Source of the DNA: Paenibacillus sp. BIC5C1
Lineage (GTDB): Bacteria > Bacillota > Bacilli > Paenibacillales > Paenibacillaceae
DNA length: 64,000 nucleotides
Assembly: GCF_032399705.1 (NCBI RefSeq)
Contig: NZ_CP135922.1
Span: 5,518,001-5,582,000, forward strand
Direction: 5' to 3'
The position numbers and the translations under genes were made by a program. The stretch's first letter is position 1; every line of letters begins with the position of its first letter. Below the pieces are notes generated by a model that saw nothing but the letters and a program-made list of their open reading frames with translations, ran no database searches and was not told the origin of the DNA. Below, in pieces: positions 55,161 to 62,388 of this stretch.

Positions 55161-56171
55161 TTATTTATGATCCGGTTCCGGACGGAGAATCGATTCAATG
55201 CGTTCCAATTCCTCTGAGGAGAATTCCAACTGACTGAGAGCAGCGACATTCTCTTCAATCTGCGAAGGACGACTTGCACCAATCAGTGCAGAAGTTACCT
55301 TGCCATCACGTAATACCCAAGCGAGTGCAAACTGGGCCAGACTCTGACCACGTGATGCTGCAATTTGATTCAGAGCACGAACTTTGCGCAATGTCTCTGG
55401 CGAGATGTTGTTTTCATTCAAAAATACAGACGGGCCTTTGGCACGTGAATCTTCTGGAATGCCATTCAGATATTTGTTGGTGAGCACGCCTTGTGCCAAT
55501 GGACAAAAAGCGATGCTGCCTGTTCCATACTCATCAAGTACATCCTGCAGTCCATCCTCAATCCAGCGATCCAGCATGGAATATTTGGGTTGATGAATTA
55601 ACAGAGGTGTACCCAGGCCTTTGAGAATTTCGGCCGCCTGCTTCGTCTGTTCTGCAGGATAGTTGGATATGCCGACATACAAGGCTTTGCCGGAACGTAC
55701 AATATGGTCCAACGCCATCATCGTCTCTTCCAGAGGTGTTTCGGGATCATAACGATGAGAATAAAAGATGTCTACGTAATCGAGACCCATTCGCTTCAAG
55801 CTCTGATTGAGACTGGAAACCAGGTTTTTACGAGAACCCCATTCACCGTAAGGTCCAGGCCACATATAGTACCCGGCTTTGGTGGAGATGACGAGTTCAT
55901 CTCGATATGGCTTCAGATCCTGTGCCAAAACCTGACCGAATAACTGCTCTGCCGAACCTGCCGGCGGACCATAATTGTTGGCAAGGTCAAAATGCGTAAT
56001 GCCAAGATCAAACGAACGGGTAATCATATTTCGGCCGTTCTCCGCATTATTAATGCCACCAAAATTATGCCATAACCCAAGTGAAATCGCTGGCAGTTTC
56101 AATCCTGAACGTCCAACGCGGTTGTATTTCATTGTTTCGTAGCGTGCATCGCTGGCTACGTAGACCATCAT
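55161..56171 (-). CDS. Aldo/keto reductase (YghZ-like)
   Basis: This 336-residue TIM-barrel oxidoreductase has the catalytic tetrad visible: Asp and Tyr in THFDLANNYGPPAG, Lys in VISTKAGY and His in DIFYSHRYD. GSRKNLVSSLNQSLKRMGLDY is the usual second signature region. It resembles YghZ (glyceraldehyde-3-phosphate/methylglyoxal reductase group). GAAGGG precedes the ATG pair at the start. Likely NADPH-dependent aldehyde detoxification; the substrate is not certain. Confidence 0.92.
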   Translation of the reverse strand: MMVYVASDARYETMKYNRVGRSGLKLPAISLGLWHNFGGINNAENGRNMITRSFDLGITHFDLANNYGPPAGSAEQLFGQVLAQDLKPYRDELVISTKAGYYMWPGPYGEWGSRKNLVSSLNQSLKRMGLDYVDIFYSHRYDPETPLEETMMALDHIVRSGKALYVGISNYPAEQTKQAAEILKGLGTPLLIHQPKYSMLDRWIEDGLQDVLDEYGTGSIAFCPLAQGVLTNKYLNGIPEDSRAKGPSVFLNENNISPETLRKVRALNQIAASRGQSLAQFALAWVLRDGKVTSALIGASRPSQIEENVAALSQLEFSSEELERIESILRPEPDHK

Positions 56172-56256
56172 GAATCCCTTCTTTCCCCAGGTTCCGCCTC
56201 TAGTACCCGGTCCGTATGCCGGAGAATGCGGTTATTCGGATAATGTTGACTTACGT

Positions 56257-56997
56257 TTAACCAAGAAGCTGGTCCACCTTATTCATTACCTCACCAATAG
56301 GGTCTGTAATCAACAAATCAGCCCGCCTGTCGTAAGCCGTAGGTGTAGCGTTAAGCAAGACCGTATGTTTCCCTTGAAAATACGTAATCAATTGTGCGGC
56401 AGGATACACGGTTAGTGAAGTTCCACCAACCAGCAGCAAATCCGCTGAGGACAGTGCATCAACCGAACGATATAATATCGTCTGGTCCAACTCCTCTTCA
56501 TACAGCACGACATCCGGTTTGATCACGCCACCACAAGCCGTGCAACGAGGCACCTTATCTTTTGCGGTAATAATATCATCCAGCCCATAAAACCTCTTGC
56601 AATCCATACAAGCGTTTCGATGGATTGAACCATGAAGCTCCAAGACATTGCTGCTGCCAGCCTTTTGGTGCAGCCCGTCGATATTTTGCGTGATAACCGC
56701 CTGAAGTTTTCCTTCCTGTTCCAATCTGGCGAGCAGTCGATGACAGCCGTTGGGCATCGCATCGGGATGAAGCATTTTGCCTCGATAAAAATCATAAAAA
56801 ATATCCGCATGCTGGTCAAAAAAATGTCGGCTCAGCAGCTCTTCCGGTGGATAGGGTGAATGCTGCTCTGTCTGGTATAAACCAGCCGCAGAGCGGAAGT
56901 CGGGAATCCCGCTTTCCGTTGAAGTTCCGGCTCCTCCGAAAAAAACAATATTTGAACTTTCATTAATCCAGGCAGCCAGTTGTTCTGTTGCGTTCAT
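56257..56997 (-). CDS. NAD-dependent protein deacetylase (sirtuin)
   Basis: This 246-residue sirtuin has the NAD motif GAGTSTESGIPDFRS, the TQNIDGLHQKAG motif and the catalytic histidine in LELHGSIHRN. Four zinc cysteines lie in CMDC and CTAC. It removes acyl groups from lysines, for example on acetyl-CoA synthetase. It lies 21 bases after a HAD phosphatase gene and is probably co-transcribed with it. Confidence 0.95.
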   Translation of the reverse strand: MNATEQLAAWINESSNIVFFGGAGTSTESGIPDFRSAAGLYQTEQHSPYPPEELLSRHFFDQHADIFYDFYRGKMLHPDAMPNGCHRLLARLEQEGKLQAVITQNIDGLHQKAGSSNVLELHGSIHRNACMDCKRFYGLDDIITAKDKVPRCTACGGVIKPDVVLYEEELDQTILYRSVDALSSADLLLVGGTSLTVYPAAQLITYFQGKHTVLLNATPTAYDRRADLLITDPIGEVMNKVDQLLG

Positions 56998-57018
56998 CCT
57001 CTCTCCTCCTTTACGAGA

Positions 57019-57804
57019 TCACCCCTGTGAGGAATGTTCAGAGATGATTTTTAACTCATGATAATGTTGGATAATGGTATCAGCGTCATGTAAATAGTGA
57101 CTTTCCTCGATTGCTGGACAGAAACCAATCTTACAGGACACCCCTGCGTTACGTCCCATCTGCATATCTCCATTGCTGTCACCGATCACAACAGCCTCCT
57201 CAGGAAGAATATGTAATTCTCGGCAAGCCAGAACCGCAGCCTCTCCATCCGGTTTGCCCCGCGTCACCCGATCACTGCCAACAATCGATGTAAAATACGA
57301 CCGGATGCCCATCCACTCTAAATGTTCCTCGGCAGCAGCTGTGCTGTCCGAAGTGACCACTGCCATCGGAATCGATGCTTCCTGGCAGCTCTGCAAAAAT
57401 GCATTTAATCCAGGCAGCGGTTCAGCCATTTTTCTCTGCCTTACCTCACCCATGGCGACACTGGAAAAACGGCGGATCGTTGTGATTGCTTCATTCCATG
57501 GCATGCCTGCTGCATACAACTGCCCTGCAAGCAAACCGTTGCTCTCATCCACCGTGGCAATAGCCAATGGCCCTTGAAGGTCATATCCGATCAGTTGACC
57601 CTCGAGATTGCGGATCGTACCGAGAACTTGCTCACGCGCTACCGTGAACGAGGCCCCAAGCTCTGACAGCTGTGATTCCAACTGATCCAGCAAAGACTCC
57701 GCCCACGGCCCCCATAACTGTAAGAAATCCAGTAATGTTCCATCCTTATCAAAAAGAATGCCTCGGCAGGGAACTTGCTTCTCACGGATTTGAAGCATGG
57801 ACAT
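57019..57804 (-). CDS. HAD-family phosphatase (phosphoglycolate phosphatase-like)
   Basis: This 261-residue hydrolase has motif I DKDGTLLDF, the Ser/Thr of motif II in VVTSDST, Lys in GKPDGEA and motif IV VIGDSNGDMQMG. The alpha-helical cap between motifs I and II is of the PGP/beta-phosphoglucomutase type. The start at MSMLQIREK is set by GGAGGTG 6 bases upstream, whose last GTG begins the longer frame. The substrate is unknown. Confidence 0.9.
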   Translation of the reverse strand: MSMLQIREKQVPCRGILFDKDGTLLDFLQLWGPWAESLLDQLESQLSELGASFTVAREQVLGTIRNLEGQLIGYDLQGPLAIATVDESNGLLAGQLYAAGMPWNEAITTIRRFSSVAMGEVRQRKMAEPLPGLNAFLQSCQEASIPMAVVTSDSTAAAEEHLEWMGIRSYFTSIVGSDRVTRGKPDGEAAVLACRELHILPEEAVVIGDSNGDMQMGRNAGVSCKIGFCPAIEESHYLHDADTIIQHYHELKIISEHSSQG

Positions 57805-57864
57805 ACGTATCACCTCCAGTTCCCTCTGCTATGGATTAGTCCCTTTCACCGTTGAACTTGCAGG

Positions 57865-58632
57865 TTACTTGATTGTATCCAGCCAGCCTAAAGTCGTTTT
57901 AACCGTTTGGGACAGTTGCTCCTCTTCACTGACTCCAGGTTCGCCGTCACCGCTCTGATGGCCATAGTCACCAAACTGTGAATGGTTGCCACCTTCAATG
58001 GTGTAATACACCGTATCTTCTGGTAAATATGCCCGACCATTCTGATACTTTGTTGCATTCACAACTTCATCATTCGTACCCAGTATGGATAACGCTGGTA
58101 TCCCCAATGACTTCACACTGCCTTTTTCATCCGGATAGGATGCGAGGAAAAAGATGCCCTGAAGTGCAACAGGATGGGAAGCCGCATAACGTGCCGCCAT
58201 CGATCCACCAAGAGAGTGGCCTCCCATAACAAATTGTTCATCCGGATAAGCTTTAATAATATCATCTGCGAGATTCTGCTTGAGTACCGCGAGATTAACC
58301 GGCATTTTCGCAATAATGGTATGATGTCCTGCTGCCGCAAGTTCATGGGCAAGAGGTGCATAACTTTCCGGTTTAACCAATCCACCTGGATAAAAAATAA
58401 CACTCACCCCAGCAGATTTGTCCGGTACAAAATCAATCCAGCTGTCTTTTTCAGTTACTGTCACCTGATTTGCAGTTTCCATTGCTGTCTGAGCCATCTC
58501 CTGTGGTCCATAAGGCGTAAACAGCTTCCAGGCCACAAACCCACACCCAATGACAATGAGCGCCAGAAGAACGAGCAGGAATTTCCCGATGCCCCTTTTC
58601 TTACGCCCTGTATTATATCGGTTTCTCAACAT
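57865..58632 (-). CDS. Membrane-anchored alpha/beta hydrolase
   Basis: This 255-residue protein has a basic N-terminus, one membrane anchor (about 15-36, FLLVLLALIVIGCGFVAWKLF) and an extracellular hydrolase domain. The nucleophile is Ser in GGHSLGG, with an acid in ILGTNDEV and a His in EGGNHSQFGDYGHQ. It belongs to the dienelactone-like alpha/beta hydrolase family often found in Paenibacillus and Bacillus; the substrate is unknown. AAAGGTGATGA precedes the ATG. Confidence 0.88.
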   Translation of the reverse strand: MLRNRYNTGRKKRGIGKFLLVLLALIVIGCGFVAWKLFTPYGPQEMAQTAMETANQVTVTEKDSWIDFVPDKSAGVSVIFYPGGLVKPESYAPLAHELAAAGHHTIIAKMPVNLAVLKQNLADDIIKAYPDEQFVMGGHSLGGSMAARYAASHPVALQGIFFLASYPDEKGSVKSLGIPALSILGTNDEVVNATKYQNGRAYLPEDTVYYTIEGGNHSQFGDYGHQSGDGEPGVSEEEQLSQTVKTTLGWLDTIK

Positions 58633-58671
58633 TCATCACCTTTCTGCACTTCCGCAGGTGCCGCGGCTTGC

Positions 58672-58706
58672 AGAATGGGAGCCTTCATTCCTGAGGCTCC
58701 CATTCT
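58672..58706. repeat. Strong hairpin after kdgA without a T run
   Basis: AGAATGGGAGCC and GGCTCCCATTCT form a perfect 12-bp stem with an 11-base loop. Neither strand has a T tract, so it may act as a Rho-linked or mRNA-stabilising hairpin at the end of the kdgK-kdgA unit. Confidence 0.6.
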
Positions 58707-58719
58707 CCATCATTCATCG

Positions 58720-59385
58720 CTATTCAGCCTTGGCCTTGCGGTAAGCATCCATATATTGTTCCGCTTTGCGGCGAACATGACTCAAGTCCCCCGTCTTCAC
58801 TGCTTCCGCTGTAAGGTCCGACCCAATACCTACAGCAACGGCGCCTCCCTTGATCCAGTCACCCAGATTGGACAAGGAAACCCCACCGGTTGGCATGAAA
58901 TTCGCTTGCGGCATAGGTCCCTTCATTGTTTTAATTATAGATGGATCGTAGAGATTACCCGGGAACAACTTCACAATATCCACGCCTAGTTCCAACGCAC
59001 GTTGTACATCCGCAATGGTCATCACCCCTGGAAGAATCGGAATCCGATACAAGTTGCAGATTTTCACAGTGTCCGGGTTCAGAGAAGGACCTACAACAAA
59101 CTCGGCACCTGACATAATCGCGGCACGCGCTGTCTGGGGTTCAAGCACTGTTCCAGCTCCAATAATGGCAAATTTCTCTGGATCTTGTGTGTTCCAATGG
59201 TATACACGGCTTAATTTCTCGATGGCTTTGAGGGCACTAGGCACAGTCATCGTAATCTCGATAATCTTGATGCCACCCGCGATGGCTTGTTCGGCCATGG
59301 CGATAACCTGATCAGCAGAATCTGCACGCAGAACCGCAACAACCCCACTGTCCGTTATTTTTTGCAGCAGCTGAAGCTTCTTCAT
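58720..59385 (-). CDS. kdgA: 2-dehydro-3-deoxy-6-phosphogluconate aldolase
   Basis: This 221-residue class I aldolase has GVVAVLRADSADQ, EITMTVPSALKAIE, GAGTVLEPQTARAAI and the Schiff-base lysine in VKLFPGN. It cleaves KDPG to pyruvate and glyceraldehyde-3-phosphate. It follows the KDG kinase gene by 86 bases; together they finish breakdown of the uronates that the pectin cluster and GH105 enzyme would supply. Confidence 0.95.
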   Translation of the reverse strand: MKKLQLLQKITDSGVVAVLRADSADQVIAMAEQAIAGGIKIIEITMTVPSALKAIEKLSRVYHWNTQDPEKFAIIGAGTVLEPQTARAAIMSGAEFVVGPSLNPDTVKICNLYRIPILPGVMTIADVQRALELGVDIVKLFPGNLYDPSIIKTMKGPMPQANFMPTGGVSLSNLGDWIKGGAVAVGIGSDLTAEAVKTGDLSHVRRKAEQYMDAYRKAKAE

Positions 59386-59471
59386 TTCATTCTCTCCCTT
59401 GTCAATGTGGTTGTCTATTACAAGCCTTACATTAATGAACGAAGATGAGACATATATGATATCAGCAGCGA

Positions 59472-60437
59472 CTAGCGCTCAACATGAGCTACATTGTTCA
59501 GCTTGGCCTCGACCTGCTCCCACGTCGGGAGCGCCTCCCAATCGCCAACAGCCTGTATAACCATGGAACCGGTCAAATTCCCGAGACGGGTCGCCTCCTG
59601 CGGAGAATATCCTTTAATAAGTCCGGACAAAAAGCCCGCACAGAATCCATCTCCTGCCCCGACCGTATCCAGGACATGATCTGCCTTGAAGTACGGAACT
59701 TCCGTTAGGGTACCATTCACCAATACGTAGGTCAAATCAGGACCGCCCTTAACGATGCAGACTGCTTTCATGGCGGACAAACGCTCAAGTACTTTTTGAT
59801 CATCTTCCTCGTTATACAGAAGTTTCATCTCGTCCAGACCCGGCAAGAAATAATCAGCTTGCTCTGCCAGACGAAGCAGAACAGGCCGCGCTTCTTCAGC
59901 TGACCACAATTTAAGACGCAGATTCGGATCAAAACTCACTTTCACACCAGCCTGCTTGGCTATATGTATAGCAGCTTCAACAGTAGCAAGTCCCGATGCG
60001 CTTATTGCTGCAGTGATGCCTGTAACGTGAAGGATTTGCGCACCCGCAATATAATCCGGGTCCAGGTCTTCAGGAGTAATTGCACTTGCAGCGGATAGCT
60101 TCCTATAATAGTGCACCGAGGCTTTCCCGGAAGCGTTCTCACGAATCATCAAACCGGTGGACTCTTTCTCACTCATCCTTGCTCTGGATACATCTACACC
60201 TTCACCACGAATAGCCTTCAAGATCATGTTACCGATCGGATCATTACCCAGACGGCCAAACCAACCACTGGTATGCCCAAGCCGGGATACACCAATGGCC
60301 AGATTACTCTCTGCGCCACCAAATGATTTGTCTAATGTCGCTGCATATTCGAGGCCTCTTGTATCCTTTGCTGTCAGCAAACCCATGCTTTCCCCAAACG
60401 TAACAATTTCAGGGCTTCGGCGGGTATTCGTCGACAT
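59472..60437 (-). CDS. kdgK: 2-dehydro-3-deoxygluconokinase (PfkB family)
   Basis: This 321-residue sugar kinase has PfkB signatures GGAESNLAIGVSRLG and, at the C-terminus, DTVGAGDGFCAGF with the catalytic Asp. The residue pattern and the kdgA neighbour point to KDG as substrate. AAGGAGGGG stands 7 bases before the ATG. A near-consensus promoter lies about 46 bases upstream. Confidence 0.92.
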   Translation of the reverse strand: MSTNTRRSPEIVTFGESMGLLTAKDTRGLEYAATLDKSFGGAESNLAIGVSRLGHTSGWFGRLGNDPIGNMILKAIRGEGVDVSRARMSEKESTGLMIRENASGKASVHYYRKLSAASAITPEDLDPDYIAGAQILHVTGITAAISASGLATVEAAIHIAKQAGVKVSFDPNLRLKLWSAEEARPVLLRLAEQADYFLPGLDEMKLLYNEEDDQKVLERLSAMKAVCIVKGGPDLTYVLVNGTLTEVPYFKADHVLDTVGAGDGFCAGFLSGLIKGYSPQEATRLGNLTGSMVIQAVGDWEALPTWEQVEAKLNNVAHVER

Positions 60438-60482
60438 GAATTCTCCCCTCCTTATATTTACAATTCCTCATCTTCTTTCCCC

Positions 60483-60511
60483 ATTGTCAGCCTCTATGCA
60501 ACCGTTGTCAA
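60483..60511 (-). promoter_or_regulatory. SigA promoter of kdgK-kdgA
   Basis: TTGACA (60506-60511), a 17-base spacer and GACAAT (60483-60488) lie on the minus strand upstream of kdgK. Confidence 0.6.
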
Positions 60512-60543
60512 TCCCGGAGCGTTCATTTTGTTGTCACAGCTTT

Positions 60544-60564
60544 GAGAAAGGATAGCGCTTTCTC
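60544..60564. promoter_or_regulatory. Operator-like inverted repeat between kdgK and the acyltransferase gene
   Basis: GAGAAAG (60544-60550) and CTTTCTC (60558-60564) are perfect 7-base arms around GATAGCG. It lies 33 bases upstream of the kdgK promoter. It could bind a LacI-type regulator such as KdgR or CcpA (the AAAGCGCTATC core is cre-like with two mismatches). Confidence 0.35.
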
Positions 60565-60658
60565 ATGTGAAATATATCACAATGAATATTACACATCCAT
60601 ATTACCCTTATTACAGAACCAGATTGCAATCGCCAAGGGTTATCAGGGGGGCTACAAC

Positions 60659-61711
60659 ATGAACAAACCGACTAACATTCACAACGATCAGGATTCCTTT
60701 TTTTACAACTTGCGCTTTATGCTTATTGTCTGTGTACTAGCGGGCAATGCTCTCGAACCAATCATTACGCGTTTTGCAGGAGCAGAGGCTCTGTTTCTGT
60801 GGATATATACGTTTCACATGCCGCTGTTTGTATGGGTAACCGGCTACTTTGCCAGACATTCACTCAAAGGTACATCTGGCCGCAATGTGCTTAAACAGAT
60901 TGCATTACAGTACCTTCTGTTTCAGTCCCTCTATGCAGTAATGGATTTCACCGTATTCCATACACCGCATATGCGTTTGTCTTTCTTTGCACCTTATCTA
61001 TTGCTCTGGTTTCTGGCAAGTCATTTTTGCTGGCGACTGTTGCTTCGTCTCACACTCTCCTGGAAACCGATCTACAGACTACTCGGTGCCGTGATGCTGG
61101 GGGTATGTGCCGGATATTTACCCATTGACGGTTTCTGGCTGAGCTTCAGCCGAACATTTGTATTTCTTCCTTTCTTTGTTATCGGGTATGACTACGGAGC
61201 GTCCATCCGCTCCCGTTTGCGATCCGGCTGGGGTCGTAAAATTGCAGCTACGTTGTCTGCTGCTCTTCTTGGTTGGATCGGACTCGGAGGGCTCAACATT
61301 TCACCAGGCTGGTTACTGGGAAGCATGACTTACGCAGAGCTTGGACATCATGAGTGGTTTGCAGGAATTTACCGCCTCGGAATTTATGCACTTGAAATCG
61401 GGTCAGGCGCATTATTTCTCGCATGGGTCCCTCCATTAACATCCAGATTGACTGAATTGGGACGACGCACGCTGTATGTGTTCCTTCTACATGGATTTCT
61501 CGTTCGCTTGGCGGTCTGGTCCGGGGTTTACAACTATATGGAGACCAGCTTGTACATCCCGGTGATTGTCTCCATTGCGTTACTGTTCGCTGTAACGCTG
61601 GCCCACCCAGCCATCCGTCATACCTTCCGCCCTCTCATTGAGCCCGATATTTCCCGCTTCCAGTTCAATCGTCAAGGGGTATTAAAACGTTCAGCATCCT
61701 GGTTCAGATGA
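60659..61711 (+). CDS. Acyltransferase 3-family membrane protein
   Basis: This 350-residue protein has about ten transmembrane segments, an early FHMPLFVWVTGYFAR motif (typical of fucose 4-O-acetylase/OafB-like acyltransferases) and a C-terminal LYVFLLHGFLVR. It probably O-acetylates a cell-surface polysaccharide. I start at MNKPTNIHND after GGGGGG with a 7-base spacing; the longer frame has no ribosome site. It stands alone; substrate unknown. Confidence 0.88.
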   Translation: MNKPTNIHNDQDSFFYNLRFMLIVCVLAGNALEPIITRFAGAEALFLWIYTFHMPLFVWVTGYFARHSLKGTSGRNVLKQIALQYLLFQSLYAVMDFTVFHTPHMRLSFFAPYLLLWFLASHFCWRLLLRLTLSWKPIYRLLGAVMLGVCAGYLPIDGFWLSFSRTFVFLPFFVIGYDYGASIRSRLRSGWGRKIAATLSAALLGWIGLGGLNISPGWLLGSMTYAELGHHEWFAGIYRLGIYALEIGSGALFLAWVPPLTSRLTELGRRTLYVFLLHGFLVRLAVWSGVYNYMETSLYIPVIVSIALLFAVTLAHPAIRHTFRPLIEPDISRFQFNRQGVLKRSASWFR

Positions 61712-61746
61712 ACTGAAATCCTGCTCCTTACCATCCAAATCGACTT

Positions 61747-61772
61747 GTTTCAGGCTGGAAAAGTTGTGGTAA
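61747..61772 (+). promoter_or_regulatory. SigB-like promoter of the KGG-repeat protein gene
   Basis: GTTTCA (61747-61752) and TGGTAA (61767-61772) are 14 bases apart, close to GTTTAA-N12-15-GGGWAW. It lies about 52 bases before the start codon. Confidence 0.5.
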
Positions 61773-61823
61773 GTAGGAATACGCGCTACAACAATCTACT
61801 TATGATATAAGGAGTGATTTGTA

Positions 61824-62075
61824 ATGGCACGTCCACAGACGTCTGAACACAAAATGAGTCGTGAGGAAGCCGGTAGGTTAGGTGGCAAGGCCACATCCAA
61901 AAAGCATGATCGGAGCTTCTACCAAATGATAGGTAAAAAAGGTGGTGAAGCGACTTCAGATGCGCATGATTCTCAGTTCTATAAGGAAATTGGAACCAAG
62001 GGTGGAGAAGCAACTTCCGAAACTCATAATAAAGAATTCTATCGGGAGATTGGCCGCAAAGGCGGGAGTAGTTAG
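61824..62075 (+). CDS. KGG-repeat stress protein (GsiB-like)
   Basis: This 83-residue hydrophilic protein has about three and a half repeats of the KGG stress-repeat motif (RLGGKATSKKHDRSFYQMIG, then KKGGEATSDAHDSQFYKEIG and so on). Proteins of this kind (GsiB, KGG family) are glycine-rich, hydrophilin-like and made under general stress or desiccation. AAGGAGTG stands about 6 bases before the ATG. The SigB-like promoter fits the known SigB control of gsiB. Confidence 0.9.
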   Translation: MARPQTSEHKMSREEAGRLGGKATSKKHDRSFYQMIGKKGGEATSDAHDSQFYKEIGTKGGEATSETHNKEFYREIGRKGGSS

Positions 62076-62126
62076 CCAATCCCCATGGGCAGCGGTGAAA
62101 GATCACCTGAGCCCGTGCATCAAATC

Positions 62127-62168
62127 AAGAAAGCTTCATTCCACTAATGGATTGAAGCTTCTTTCTAT
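62127..62168 (+). terminator. Intrinsic terminator of the KGG-repeat gene
   Basis: AAGAAAGCTTCA and TGAAGCTTCTTTCT arms with inner TCCA/TGGA form a long stem ending in TTCTTTCT, about 50 bases past the stop. Confidence 0.7.
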
Positions 62169-62273
62169 TGAATTGTAGAAATATGACGACGGTTGTGATA
62201 GACTCTATAGAAAAACCGGGTTGTTCACGGGTTTAAAGCAGCAAAGAACTTCACAAACTACGGGAAGCTCGAA

Positions 62274-62298
62274 ACCAGTATCACTGGTCTATTTTTTT
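62274..62298 (+). terminator. Weak terminator-like hairpin in the ilvD leader
   Basis: ACCAGT-ATC-ACTGGT is followed by CTATTTTTTT about 90 bases before ilvD. The 6-bp stem is short, but the position allows attenuation. The rest of the 62076-62388 gap holds the previous gene's terminator and a leader with no T-box sequence that I can see. Confidence 0.45.
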
Positions 62299-62388
62299 AG
62301 AGTACGGATGAAATTAAACGACAGATGCACTGCCATTTATATTTCCATTCATGTTGCTCAATATTATAAATTTGGGGGGAAATACACC

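Noticed and set aside
62169..62388. T-box leader for ilvD
   Set aside because: Neither the T-box core nor a specifier-like stem is present upstream of ilvD.
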